Notes: generated from the sequence alone by a model not told the origin. A stretch of DNA of 64,000 bases from Luteibacter sp. 9135 (GCF_000745005.1 NZ_JQNB01000001.1:186001-250000), one strand, 5' to 3'; numbered from the stretch's first letter, positions 53,411 to 62,525 are shown. Numbers and translations are program-made.

Positions 53411-54746
53411 CCAGCGCTCCCAACAGGCGCTCCGGCACCAGATGCGAGGCGCCGGGTTGCAGCCATGGTTCCAGGGCCAGTTCGCCCGGATCCAGCTGCG
53501 GCAGGATCTCGCGGCGGAAACGCGAGACCAGTGCGTCCTCGCGCCACTCGGGACGCTCGGCCAGCGAGGCCAGCGCGGCACGCGCCTCGGCGCCCTCGCC
53601 GACGCACTCGAACGGCTTGTGGTCCTTGTATTCGAGCAGGGCATCGAAGGCCCCGGCCAGCGCGTCGTCGTCGAGCAGGTTGCGGCCGAAGATCGACACC
53701 AGCCTCGGCTTGGCCAGGAACGGCGCCAGCGCCAGGAACACGAAATGGCATTTGGGGCATTGCCCGCACCAGCGATCCGCCGGTTTCGGGCCGAGGATGC
53801 GGAAGTTGCGATTGCAGCTGGAGAACACGTCGAAGTAACCCGTACCCAGTCGCGCGAACGCGCTGGTCACGGCCAGTTCCGACCACGGCCGCAGGAGCGA
53901 GCAGTAGTCCAGATCCGCGGCCACGTGCGAATGCAGGTAATCGTGGAAGGTCTTCTCGAAGCCGTAGCCCTTGCTCCACTGGTGGTTCACTTCCTGCCCG
54001 TCGTATTCCAGCGTGGCCACCGAGGCGGACCGCTCGTTGGCGAACACGATGGAGTCGTAGCCGTACAGCAGCGCGGCCAGCGTGAGGATGGCCGAATTGA
54101 TCGCCGTCACCGGGATGTGCCCGTTCCAGGCACCCAGGCGATTGAGTTCAAACAAGCCGTGCGCCAGTTCGCGTGAGACGTTGAGGGTGGACAGACCCGT
54201 GCGTGCCGCGCATTCGGCGATGAGCGGGGAATTGCCCACCCATGCCGCCGTGGCGTCGCCGCCGATCGACTTCACCGCCTCGACGGCCACCACCGAATCC
54301 TTGCCGCCGCCGATGGGCAGCAGCGATCGCGCCGGCAAGCCGACCGCTGGCGCTGCACGGTGCACCGAACGCTCGAACGGAAAGGCGATGCGGCCGCGCA
54401 GGTCGAGCCGGTTGCGGTAGGCGAACTCGGCCAGGCCGTGCAGGTACAACGCATCGGCCAGGCTGGCCGTGGCTTCGTCCAGCGGCGGGCCCTCGACGAC
54501 GATGGACGGCGGGATACCCGCTTTGTAATAGCTGACGCCGGCCACGATGTGCAGCAGGCGAAGGGCCGCGGCGAATGCGGCCTCGCGTTCCGCCGGCACG
54601 GTGGGCGCGCCGGGGAAGGTCACCCGCTCGATGAGCTCCACGCCATCATCGAAGGCATAGACCAGCTCCGCCACCCCATCGGCGAAGGTGTGGCGGACAA
54701 ATCGGAAGCTGGCGCTGCCGCGGGGATCGTTGGGCGTGGCGGTCAC
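53397..54746 (-). CDS. murL: UDP-MurNAc-L-Ala-L-Glu epimerase MurL
   Basis: A 449-residue protein of the MurL family, which epimerises the terminal L-Glu of UDP-MurNAc-L-Ala-L-Glu in an ATP-dependent reaction and so replaces glutamate racemase. A PP-loop-like ATP site is visible in LPIGGGKDSVVAVEAVK, with VFANERSASVATLEYDGQEVNHQWSK-type family residues (EYDGQEVNHQWSKG) and a Cys pair in CGQCPKCHFVF. It starts with GTG overlapping the lysC-lysA stop (GTGA) and overlaps murD2 downstream. Confidence 0.9.
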   Translation of the reverse strand: MTATPNDPRGSASFRFVRHTFADGVAELVYAFDDGVELIERVTFPGAPTVPAEREAAFAAALRLLHIVAGVSYYKAGIPPSIVVEGPPLDEATASLADALYLHGLAEFAYRNRLDLRGRIAFPFERSVHRAAPAVGLPARSLLPIGGGKDSVVAVEAVKSIGGDATAAWVGNSPLIAECAARTGLSTLNVSRELAHGLFELNRLGAWNGHIPVTAINSAILTLAALLYGYDSIVFANERSASVATLEYDGQEVNHQWSKGYGFEKTFHDYLHSHVAADLDYCSLLRPWSELAVTSAFARLGTGYFDVFSSCNRNFRILGPKPADRWCGQCPKCHFVFLALAPFLAKPRLVSIFGRNLLDDDALAGAFDALLEYKDHKPFECVGEGAEARAALASLAERPEWREDALVSRFRREILPQLDPGELALEPWLQPGASHLVPERLLGALDALG

Positions 54747-57355
54747 GGCAGCAGTACCTCGTCGGCTTCGTCGCGCAGGTTGTAACGCGACGACATGACG
54801 GCCCCGTAGGCACCGCCCTGCGCCACCAGGATCACATCGTCTTCCCTAGACTCCGGCAGCCGCCGGTCCGAACCGAGGATGTCGCCAGACTCGCAGATGG
54901 GGCCGACCACCTGGTACATCGTCGTAGCCGGCTCACCATGGCGCGTAAGGTTGACTATCTCGTGCCAGGCGTCGTACAGCGCGGGGCGGATCAGGCTGTT
55001 CATGCCGGTATCCAGGCCCAGGTAGCGCACGTTCGCGCCCTTCTCCTTCTCCTGCGTCACCCGCGCCAGCAGCACGCCGGCATCGGCGACGAGGTAGCGG
55101 CCGGGCTCCATCCACAGCTGGAACTGCGGGTAGGCCTGGTGCACGGACGTCAGCACGCGATCCAGTGCGGCCATGTCCAGCGCCGTTTCGCCCGGGTGCG
55201 AAGGCACGCCCAGGCCGCCGCCGATGTTCAGCACGGTGATGGTGCCTATACGTTCCGCCAAGGCCGCCAGTTGCGAGTACACCTCGCCCCAGTGCGCGGC
55301 ATCGAGAATGCCCGAGCCCAGGTGCGCATGCAGGCCGATCACGCGCGCGCCGGCCGCGTCGGCCAGGCGCAGAAAACGGTCCACCTGCTCGATAGGCACG
55401 CCGAACTTGCTGCCGGTGCCGCCCGTCTTCACCTTGTCGTGGTGGCCCAGGCCGCGACCCAGGTCCACGCGCAGCATGATCTCGCGCCCGGCGAACAGGT
55501 CGCTCCAGTGCTCGATCGGATACAGCGCGTCGATCGTGACAGTGGCGCGCGTGCGCACGGCACTTTCAAAATCGCGGCGTGAAGCGAAGTTGGGGGTGAA
55601 CAACAGTGGCGTACTTTCCGGCACCGCCGCCGACACCGCCGCCAGTTCCCCCGGCGATACGCATTCGAAGGCGAAGCCTTCCTCGGCCAGTACCTTGAGG
55701 ATGCCGGGATGGGTGTTGGCCTTGACCGCGTAATGCACGCGATCCACGGCCTGCAGCGACTTCACCCGACGCGCCTGGGCGCGCACCGTGGGCAGGTGGT
55801 AGACGTAACGCGGCGTGCGCTGCGTGGCCAGTTCCACCAGTCGCAGGCGCTCGGCCTGCCACCATGCGGCGGCCGGCAGGGCCTGGTCGCCGGCACCGTA
55901 GAGGGCCTGCCACGACGGACCGAACACCATGCTGTCGTCCGTGCGCAGGGCACCGGCACCGATCAGCAGTTCGTGCAGCCGCGGCAGCATGGCGTCGACC
56001 ACGTCTTCGTCGACCACGAAGGTCAGGTTGAGGTTGTTCGACGACTGCGAGATGAGGTGCACGCGCAGCTGGCCGAACTCCGCCAGCACGCCGGACAGCT
56101 TGTGCAGCATGGAACGCATGCCGCGGCCGACCAGGGTGATCGCCGCGCAGGGCGCGATCACCTTGACCCGGCACACGCGCGCCAGGTCCGCGGCCAGGGC
56201 GGCGATGGCGTCGGAATCGAGCAGGTTCTCGGTCGGGTCCAGCGACACCGTGACGTTGGTTTCCGCCGAGCCGATCAGGTCCACCGACAGGCCATGCCGG
56301 CGGAACGCGTCGAACACATCGGCCAGGAAGCCGACCTGCTGCCACATGCCCACCGATTCCATCGACACCAGCGTGATGCCCTTGCGGGCACTGATCGCCT
56401 TGATACTGGGCGCGTGCTCGCGGATCTCGGGACCGATGAAGGTGCCTTCCAGCTCCGGCCGGTTGGTGTCCTTGATCAGCAACGGCACGCGCGGCTCGCG
56501 CAGCGGCGAGAGGCAACGCGGATGAAGCACCTTGGCCCCGGTGGAAGCGATTTCCTGGGCCTCTTCGTAGTCCAGGCGCTGCAACAGGCGCGCGCCGGCC
56601 ACCTGCCGGGGATTGGCCGTGAACATGCCGGCCACGTCCGTCCAGATTTCCACGCGGGCCGCCGCCAGCAGCGCGCCGAAATACGCCGCCGAGGTGTCCG
56701 AGCCACCGCGGCCGAGCAGCACGGTCCGGTCATGCTCATCGCAGGCGATGAAGCCCTGGGTAATGAACACCTCGCCACGCGCCGCCAGCCGCGCGGACAA
56801 CGCCGCGTCGTGGTGCGGCTCGATCATGGCCGAGAGCACGCGGGTACGCTCGTTCTGGTTGGGCAGGGCCACCGCATGCAGGCATTCGCGCGCATCCACC
56901 CAGGTGGTCGGCAGGCCGTTGGCGCTGAGGAAAGCCGCCCCCAGCGCGCTGGACATCAGTTCGCCATGCGCCTGCACGCGCGCCTGCCAGGCCAGTTCGC
57001 CCAGTTCGCCAGCACCGCCGTCGGCCAGCGCGGCCAGGTCGGCCAGGCGCGCGCCCAGCGTTTCCGGCATCGCCAGCGACATCTCGGCGAGCAGGGCGTG
57101 GTGGCGATCGGCCAGTGCGGAGGCCGCGTCCGAGCGGCGTTTCGGGTCCGGATGCGTGCAAAGCTGTTTCAGGCCGTCGGTGATACCGGACAGGGCCGAC
57201 ACCACGATCAGCACGCGCGCGCCCTCGGCGCGACGGCTGGCGGCCAGCTCGAGGATATTGCGCCAGCGTGCGGCCGTGGCAACCGACGTGCCGCCGAACT
57301 TCATGACGATCCAGGGCGCGTTGACAGGCAACGGCGCGTTTGCGTTTTCGCTCAC
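54743..57355 (-). CDS. lysAC: Bifunctional aspartate kinase / diaminopimelate decarboxylase
   Basis: About 870 residues. The N-terminal half is an aspartokinase (MKFGGTSVATAARW, RGGSDTSAAYFGALL, EIWTDVAGMFTANPR, then two ACT-like regions including VSMESVGMWQQVGFLADVF). The C-terminal half is PLP-dependent DAP decarboxylase (YAVKANTHPGI with the PLP Lys, HLGSG, NIGGGLGVP, EPGRYLV, CESGDILGSD). This LysC-LysA fusion is characteristic of Xanthomonadales. It runs first and last steps of the lysine/DAP route, with DAP also going to peptidoglycan. The GTG at 57355 is preferred by alignment; ATG at 57403 is an alternative. First gene before murL-murD2. Confidence 0.93.
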   Translation of the reverse strand: MSENANAPLPVNAPWIVMKFGGTSVATAARWRNILELAASRRAEGARVLIVVSALSGITDGLKQLCTHPDPKRRSDAASALADRHHALLAEMSLAMPETLGARLADLAALADGGAGELGELAWQARVQAHGELMSSALGAAFLSANGLPTTWVDARECLHAVALPNQNERTRVLSAMIEPHHDAALSARLAARGEVFITQGFIACDEHDRTVLLGRGGSDTSAAYFGALLAAARVEIWTDVAGMFTANPRQVAGARLLQRLDYEEAQEIASTGAKVLHPRCLSPLREPRVPLLIKDTNRPELEGTFIGPEIREHAPSIKAISARKGITLVSMESVGMWQQVGFLADVFDAFRRHGLSVDLIGSAETNVTVSLDPTENLLDSDAIAALAADLARVCRVKVIAPCAAITLVGRGMRSMLHKLSGVLAEFGQLRVHLISQSSNNLNLTFVVDEDVVDAMLPRLHELLIGAGALRTDDSMVFGPSWQALYGAGDQALPAAAWWQAERLRLVELATQRTPRYVYHLPTVRAQARRVKSLQAVDRVHYAVKANTHPGILKVLAEEGFAFECVSPGELAAVSAAVPESTPLLFTPNFASRRDFESAVRTRATVTIDALYPIEHWSDLFAGREIMLRVDLGRGLGHHDKVKTGGTGSKFGVPIEQVDRFLRLADAAGARVIGLHAHLGSGILDAAHWGEVYSQLAALAERIGTITVLNIGGGLGVPSHPGETALDMAALDRVLTSVHQAYPQFQLWMEPGRYLVADAGVLLARVTQEKEKGANVRYLGLDTGMNSLIRPALYDAWHEIVNLTRHGEPATTMYQVVGPICESGDILGSDRRLPESREDDVILVAQGGAYGAVMSSRYNLRDEADEVLLP

Positions 57356-57463
57356 GGGACTCTTTGGGCTGGTGGGAAAAGCGGGTTGCCGATGCGGCGG
57401 CATATCCTTCGAAGTGTTGCGCTGCAACGGAAAAAACGCAATCTGCTGGGGGGCTGTTGGAGC

Positions 57464-57703
57464 AAGAGCCGGCGGGTGCCACCCTCGGGGCCACGCCTAC
57501 GGCGACCCGTCAAGGAAAGGCCGCGTCCGCGGCCGTTTATTGATTGCCCTTCGGGCCGGGTCGGGCTTCGCACAGGGGTTTTCGACTCGACATCCCTGTC
57601 TCGCGAAAACGGCCGGCCGTCCTGGCCGGCCCCCTTCGGGCCTGATCTGTGCGAATCCCTCGCCTGCGGCTACCGGCCCCGAGGGTGGCACCCGCCGGCT
57701 CTT
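57464..57703 (+). repeat. 240-bp palindromic repeat element, copy A
   Basis: The unit begins AAGAGCCGGCGGGTGCCACC and ends with its near inverse, giving terminal inverted repeats of about 28 bp. The interior has hairpin-forming blocks (GGCCGGCC, GCCCTTCGGGCC). Copy B at 57986-58227 is about 80-85 % identical by eye in inverted orientation. It resembles a MITE or a complex REP-type element. No protein is encoded. Confidence 0.8.
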
Positions 57704-57815
57704 CCTGACACTGAGGTTGCGTGTGGGGAGAGCGAAGAGCCAGGTTTCGCTTCGTTGCTGGGAACGCTCGCTTCATGTTACGCATGGCGTCGTTCGCGTT
57801 GGATGGGTTGAGGGT

Positions 57816-57840
57816 TCGCCGACATCGTCGGCTCCTACCC
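57816..57840 (-). repeat. REP-like 25-mer, copy 1
   Basis: TCGCCGACATCGTCGGCTCC plus TACCC is the inverse, with two changes, of the copy at 57888-57912. The GTAGGAGCC...GGCGA layout resembles REP sequences of pseudomonads and Xanthomonadales. The two copies face each other about 50 bp apart. Confidence 0.75.
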
Positions 57841-57887
57841 AGATGGCGGATCACGCGTTGGATATTTCACGGGCTGCCCTACCCCTA

Positions 57888-57912
57888 GGGTAGGAGCCCA
57901 CGATGTGGGCGA
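57888..57912 (+). repeat. REP-like 25-mer, copy 2
   Basis: GGGTAGGAGCCCACGATGTG plus GGCGA pairs as an inverted repeat with 57816-57840, forming a REP doublet placed inside the interval flanked by copies A and B of the 240-bp element. It contains its own short palindrome (CCCACGATGTGGG). Confidence 0.75.
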
Positions 57913-57985
57913 AAAGCCAACAAAGCGGCGACGCCGTACCCTGCACGTCTACGGTGCTCGCGTAACAACCTGCCTCAGTCTTGGG

Positions 57986-58227
57986 AAGAGCCGGCGGGTA
58001 GCCCCCTCGGGGCCGGTAGCCGCAGGCGAGGGCTTCGAACGGACAAGGCCGCGTAGCGGGGCCGGCCAGGACGGCCGGCCATTTTCGCTGAGCCATGGAT
58101 GGCGAATCGAAAATCCCCGGGTGAAGCCCGACCCGGCCCGAAGGGCAATATATAAACGGCCGCGGAGCGGCCTTTCCTTGACGGGTCGCCGCAGGCGTGG
58201 CACCGAGGGGGCTACCCGCCGGCTCTT
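57986..58227 (-). repeat. 240-bp palindromic repeat element, copy B
   Basis: The inverted counterpart of 57464-57703. Read on the minus strand it follows copy A block by block: AAGAGCCGGCGGGT, CCACGCCT, GGCGACCCGTCAAGGAAAGG, GCCCTTCGGGCCGGGTCGGG, GGCCGGCCGTCCTGGCCGGC, CTCGCCTGCGGCTACCGGCC. The two are separated by 282 bp and could form one very large hairpin. Confidence 0.8.
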
Positions 58228-58230
58228 GCT

Positions 58231-58270
58231 CCAAGGCCCCAAGGCCCCAAGGCTCCAAGGCTCCAAGCCA
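58231..58270 (+). repeat. Tandem 8-bp repeat, five units
   Basis: CCAAGGCC occurs twice, then CCAAGGCT twice, then the degenerate CCAAGCCA, all contiguous. The array begins 3 bp after copy B of the palindromic element and ends about 70 bp before the permease start. Confidence 0.8.
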
Positions 58271-58339
58271 CCAACAACCTTTTACAAACCCGCCCTCCCA
58301 AGCCATCCTCCCGTCTTTGCCCGAACCCGACCACGACAC

Positions 58340-59653
58340 ATGGAAAATCCCGGCTACGCCCGCCGCCTCACGCTCATGGATGCCGCCCTCATCGTCGTCG
58401 GCGGCATCATCGGCGGTGGCATCTTCCTCAATCCCGGCATCGTCGCGCAGCGCACGTCGTCCGGCTGGGTACTGCTGGGGCTGTGGGTCGGCGGTGGCTT
58501 GCTCACCCTGATCGGCTGCCTCTGCTATGCGGAACTGGGCGCACGGCGCCCCCAGGCCGGCGGCAGCTACGTCTATCTGCGCGAAGCCTTCGGCCGCCTG
58601 GCCGGTTTCCTCTTCGGCTGGACCATGCTGCTGGTGATCTACAGCGGCAGCAGCGCGGCGGTGGCCACCATCTTCGGGACCTATGCCACCTCGGTATTCG
58701 GCCTGTCGCCGGCCCTGGTCAAGCCGCTGGCCGTGGGCGCGCTGATCTTCGTGACCGGGCTGAACCTGTTCGGCATCCGCTTCGGCGCCCAGGTGCAGAA
58801 TGTCTTCTCCATCCTCAAGCTGCTGGCGATCGCCGCCCTGGTCGTCACCGGGCTGGCCTTCGCCGGCGTCGGCAACACCGAAGCGCTGGCTCCGGGAGTC
58901 GTACCCACCAGCGGCAGCCTGGCCAGCGCCCTTCTCCCGGTGTTGTTCGCCTTTTCGGGTTTCAGCTACCTCAACAACCTCGCCGGTGAGGTGCGCGACC
59001 CGCAGCGCACGCTGCCGCGCGCCCTGGTGCTGGGCATGCTGGTGGTGATCGCCGCCTATGTCCTGACCAACTACGCCTATATGGCGGTGCTCGGCCACGA
59101 CGGGCTGGCCGCCAGCCAGGCGCCCGCCGCCGACGTCATGAGCCGCGTGTTCGGCACAGCCGGTGCGCGGGTCATCGCCATCGGCATCGCCGTGTCCACA
59201 CTGGGGTTCTGCAACATCACCCTGGTGGCGGGCGCCCGCGTGCTGCAGGTCATGGGTGAGGACGGCCTGTTCTTCGCCAGCGTGGCCCGGCTGCATCCCC
59301 GCTACCGCACGCCCAATATCGCGCTGATGGCGCTGGCGGCCTGGGCGATCGTGCTGGTGCTGGGAGCCAACTACGGCCAGTTGCTGGACTTTGCCGCGTT
59401 CGGCGACTGGGCGGCCTACGCCGTCACCATCGCCACGCTGTTCTGGTACCGCCGCCACGGCGGCGAACGCCCGGCCTTCGCCACACCGGCCTATCCGCTG
59501 CTGCCGCTGGTCTTCATGGCCACGGTGGTCGCAGTGGTGGTGGCCTATGCCCTGGACAAGCCGCTGAGCGCGGGCGTCGTCTGCCTGGTGGTGCTCGCAG
59601 GCCTGCCCGTCTATGCGGTCTGGCGACGCCTGTTCAGTAAACTCGCTCGCTGA
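58340..59653 (+). CDS. APC-superfamily amino acid permease
   Basis: A 437-residue membrane protein with about twelve TM helices. The APC start is clear: LTLMDAALIVVGGIIGGGIF, where GGIIGGGIF is the substrate-binding unwound TM1 motif. Other features are CYAELGARRPQAGGSYVYL and LFAFSGFSYLNNLAGEVRDP (TM6 region), as in LAT-type and other APC exchangers. The substrate is unknown. The start at 58340 is the best ATG; a clear ribosome site is lacking. The gene follows the repeat-rich region. Confidence 0.88.
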   Translation: MENPGYARRLTLMDAALIVVGGIIGGGIFLNPGIVAQRTSSGWVLLGLWVGGGLLTLIGCLCYAELGARRPQAGGSYVYLREAFGRLAGFLFGWTMLLVIYSGSSAAVATIFGTYATSVFGLSPALVKPLAVGALIFVTGLNLFGIRFGAQVQNVFSILKLLAIAALVVTGLAFAGVGNTEALAPGVVPTSGSLASALLPVLFAFSGFSYLNNLAGEVRDPQRTLPRALVLGMLVVIAAYVLTNYAYMAVLGHDGLAASQAPAADVMSRVFGTAGARVIAIGIAVSTLGFCNITLVAGARVLQVMGEDGLFFASVARLHPRYRTPNIALMALAAWAIVLVLGANYGQLLDFAAFGDWAAYAVTIATLFWYRRHGGERPAFATPAYPLLPLVFMATVVAVVVAYALDKPLSAGVVCLVVLAGLPVYAVWRRLFSKLAR

Positions 59654-59700
59654 TCACGGGCACCGATGCCACAATGACCCGGTTAAGCTGAGGAAAGCAG

Positions 59701-60252
59701 ATGGCACAGCAAGGTCCGACGTCGCCCGTACCCGTTCCCACCCCGCAGGATGCCGCGCAACCGGCGCCCACGCCCGTACGCGAAGGCATCGACCTCATCG
59801 TCAACGACAAGCGCTACAGGCACACCGGCGACAAGACCATGCCGCTGCTGTGGTACCTGCGCGACGTACTTCGCCTCACCGGCGCCAAGTACGGCTGCGA
59901 CCAGGGCGATTGCGGCTTCTGCACGGTAATCGTCGACGGTCGCGCCGTCGCGGCCTGCCACACCCCGATGGCCAAGCTGTCCGGCAAGCGCGTCACCACG
60001 GTCGAAGGCCTGTCCGGCAAGGACGGCAAGCTGCATCCCGTGCAGCAGGCCTGGATCGACGAGGACGCGATCATGTGCGGCTTCTGCCAGCCGGGCCAGA
60101 TCATGGCGGCGGTGGATCTGCTCTCCCGGCAGAAGAACCCCTCCGACGACGACATCGACAAGATCGGCAATCTTTGCCGCTGCGGCAGCTACGGCCGCAT
60201 ACGCAAGGCGATCAAGCGCGCGGCCGGCACGATGAAGGACGGCAAGGCATGA
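59701..60252 (+). CDS. [2Fe-2S] subunit of a molybdenum hydroxylase (IorA-like)
   Basis: A 183-residue protein with two [2Fe-2S] sites: a plant-type ferredoxin loop (GCDQGDCGFCTVIVDGR, then AACHTP) and an alpha-helical domain with CGFCQPGQIM and CRCGSYGRIRKA. This is the small electron-transfer subunit of xanthine-oxidase-family enzymes such as isoquinoline 1-oxidoreductase. It has an N-terminal Pro/Gln-rich extension of about 28 residues. The next gene, the molybdopterin subunit, overlaps by ATGA. Confidence 0.92.
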   Translation: MAQQGPTSPVPVPTPQDAAQPAPTPVREGIDLIVNDKRYRHTGDKTMPLLWYLRDVLRLTGAKYGCDQGDCGFCTVIVDGRAVAACHTPMAKLSGKRVTTVEGLSGKDGKLHPVQQAWIDEDAIMCGFCQPGQIMAAVDLLSRQKNPSDDDIDKIGNLCRCGSYGRIRKAIKRAAGTMKDGKA

Positions 60253-62525
60253 GCGGCGAAGTCCGGCTGTCCCGTCGCCGCTTCCTCAAGTACGCCGCCG
60301 GCACCGCCGGTGCGCTGGTCATCGGCATCGGCACGGCGGAAGCGCTCGATCGTCCGCCGCCCCTGGGCCTGCTCGGCGATGCATGGGCGCAGGTCGGCCC
60401 CTACCTGCGCGTGGCCGCCGACGGCCGCGTGTACATCGGCGTGCGCGATCCTGACAACGGCGAAGGCACCGCCACCTCGCTGGCCCGGATCATCGCCGAG
60501 GAACTGGATGCCGACTGGTCGCAGGTGATCGTCGAACCGCTGGGCCTGGGCGTGCGATCGGGCAACGGCGAGCCGGATTTTATCTACGGACGCCAGCGCA
60601 GCGGCGATGCCACCAGCATTCCCGCCGCCTGGGCGGATCTGCGCCAGGCCGGCGCGCTCGGCCGCTGGCTGCTGCTACAGGCCGCCGCGCGGCGGCTCGG
60701 CCTGCCCGCCGACCAGCTGCGCAGCGAGAACGGCGCGGTGATCGCCAGCGACGGTCGCCGCCTCTCGTATGCCGACCTGGCGTCTGCGGCCGCGTCGGTG
60801 GATGCGCCCTCCAGCCCGCCGCCGCTGAAGGCGGCCGACCAGTACCGCCTCATCGGCCAGCCGGCGGGCGATGTCGATGCACGCGCCGCCGTCACCGGAC
60901 AACTGCGTTACACCGCCGACGACACCGTCGGCAATGCCGTGGTCGCCGTGCTGGCGCGCTGCCCGTACCCGGGTGGCACGCTGGACAGCGCGGATCGCGA
61001 TGCCGCGAAGAAGGTCGAGGGCGTCTACGACATCATCGACATCACGCCGGAGCAGGGCCAGGCGCCCGGTGACACACCCCAGGCGCCGGCCATCGCCGTC
61101 CTGGCGAGCGACACCTGGGCCGCCCTGTCCGGGCGCGCCGCACTGAAGGCCAAGTGGAAGCCGGGCGCCACGCCGGAGCCCAACAGCTACACGCTCGAAC
61201 AGAAAGCCCTCGAACTGTTCGCCGATGATGCCGCCACGCCCAGCACCGTGCGCAGCGACGGCGACATCGCGGCCATCCGCAAGAAAGCCGCGCGCACGCT
61301 CGAAGCCACTTACTTCCAGCCGTGGGTGGCCCACGCCACCGCGGAAACGCCCAACTGCGTCGTCCGCCTCGATCCGGACACCAGCATCACCGTCATCGCC
61401 GCGACGCAGTCGCCGCGCGCCGCCTACGCGGTGGTCCAGCGGATGACCGGCTTCAGGCCGGACCAGATCGACATCCAGGTGCCACGTGGCGGCGGTGCGT
61501 TCGGCCGACGCCTCGAGCAGGACTACATCGCCGAGGCCGTCGCCGTGGCGCTGGCGAAGAAAGACGACGCCATCCGCAACCGCCCGGTGCGGCTGCTGTG
61601 GACACGCGACGACGACCTGGCGCACGACTACTACCGTCCGCTGGCCGTGCATCGTCTGAATGCCTTCATCGATCGCAAGAAAGCCCTCGTGGGCTGGCAA
61701 CAGCGCATGGCCAGCCCTTCGGTGCTGGCGGGCGGCAATACGCCCGACAACCGCCTGTGGCAGTCCGAACTGGTAGCCGACGCGCTGCCGGCCGGTCTGG
61801 TGCCGAACTTCCGCAGCGACTGGTACCCGCTGCCGTCGCAGCTGTCACGCGGCGAGTGGCGCGGTTCGCCGAACGTCACGCCCACCTTCGCGTCGGAAAG
61901 CTTCATCGACGAGATCGCCAACCTGCTGAAGGTGAACCCGCTCGATTTCCGCCTCGGCATGCTGGGCGAAGGGCGCCAGCTGCCCTACAGCGGTCGCGGC
62001 GGCCCCATCGACACGGCCCGCCTGGCCAACGTGCTGAAACTGGCCGCCGAGAAAATCGACTGGAGCCGCTGGCTGCGCAGCGAGAACGGCCTGGGCATCG
62101 CCTGTTCGTATGTTTTCGGTGCCTACGTGGCCCATGCCATCGAAGTGGCCCCGTCGGGCGAAGGCATCGACATCCACCGTGCCGTCTGCGTGGCCGACGT
62201 CGGGCGCGTGATCAATCCGCTGGGCCTCGAGGCCCAGCTGCAGGGTGCCACCATGGACGCGCTGTCCACCGCGCTCAACCTGGCCATCACGGTGAAGGAT
62301 GGCCGGGTGCAGCAGACGGGCTTCCGCGACTACCCCTTGGCGGCCACGCAACCCCTCCCCTATGAGGTGGAAACCGTGATCGTGCCGTCCATGGCCGAGC
62401 CCACCGGGGCCAGCGTGATCGGTGTACCCTCGGCGGCACCCGCGCTGGCCAACGCCGTGTTCCGCGCCACCGCGGTACGCATCAGACGCCTGCCGCTGCT
62501 GCGCGAGCTGTCCCGCCTGCGCTGA
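60249..62525 (+). CDS. Molybdopterin-binding subunit of a molybdenum hydroxylase (IorB-like)
   Basis: A 758-residue xanthine-dehydrogenase-family large subunit. The Tat signal RRRFLKYAAGTAGALVIG indicates periplasmic export of the complex folded with cofactor. MoCo-domain stretches include PRGGGAFGRRLEQDYIAEA and FQPWVAHATAETPNCVV. In the C-terminal signature, related proteins have a PTG-x-GE-x2-VPP-like stretch whose Glu is catalytic; this protein has PTGASVIGVPSAAPALANA, so V723 seems to replace Glu. The substrate is unknown and activity may be altered. No XdhC-like insertion factor or cytochrome subunit is adjacent. Confidence 0.88.
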   Translation: MSGEVRLSRRRFLKYAAGTAGALVIGIGTAEALDRPPPLGLLGDAWAQVGPYLRVAADGRVYIGVRDPDNGEGTATSLARIIAEELDADWSQVIVEPLGLGVRSGNGEPDFIYGRQRSGDATSIPAAWADLRQAGALGRWLLLQAAARRLGLPADQLRSENGAVIASDGRRLSYADLASAAASVDAPSSPPPLKAADQYRLIGQPAGDVDARAAVTGQLRYTADDTVGNAVVAVLARCPYPGGTLDSADRDAAKKVEGVYDIIDITPEQGQAPGDTPQAPAIAVLASDTWAALSGRAALKAKWKPGATPEPNSYTLEQKALELFADDAATPSTVRSDGDIAAIRKKAARTLEATYFQPWVAHATAETPNCVVRLDPDTSITVIAATQSPRAAYAVVQRMTGFRPDQIDIQVPRGGGAFGRRLEQDYIAEAVAVALAKKDDAIRNRPVRLLWTRDDDLAHDYYRPLAVHRLNAFIDRKKALVGWQQRMASPSVLAGGNTPDNRLWQSELVADALPAGLVPNFRSDWYPLPSQLSRGEWRGSPNVTPTFASESFIDEIANLLKVNPLDFRLGMLGEGRQLPYSGRGGPIDTARLANVLKLAAEKIDWSRWLRSENGLGIACSYVFGAYVAHAIEVAPSGEGIDIHRAVCVADVGRVINPLGLEAQLQGATMDALSTALNLAITVKDGRVQQTGFRDYPLAATQPLPYEVETVIVPSMAEPTGASVIGVPSAAPALANAVFRATAVRIRRLPLLRELSRLR

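Larger units (their letters stand above)
57356..58339. other. Repeat-rich intergenic region between lysC-lysA and the APC permease
   Basis: Nearly 1 kb separates two divergent genes. It holds two inverted copies of a 240-bp palindromic element, a REP pair between them, and a short tandem 8-mer array, each listed separately. Long open frames across it follow from high GC and do not resemble genes. Promoters for the divergent genes must lie here but none is clear. Confidence 0.8.

Noticed and set aside
57464..58227. CRISPR array
   Set aside because: The repeats are long, palindromic and inverted, with no regular short direct repeats and spacers and no cas genes.
57464..58227. Insertion sequence
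   Set aside because: The terminal inverted repeats suggest mobility, but the 240-bp units and the interval between them encode no transposase.
57851..59458. 535-residue minus-strand frame covering the repeat region and part of the permease
   Set aside because: Its C-terminal part reads through palindromic repeats and the rest is antisense to the APC permease. No domain is recognisable.
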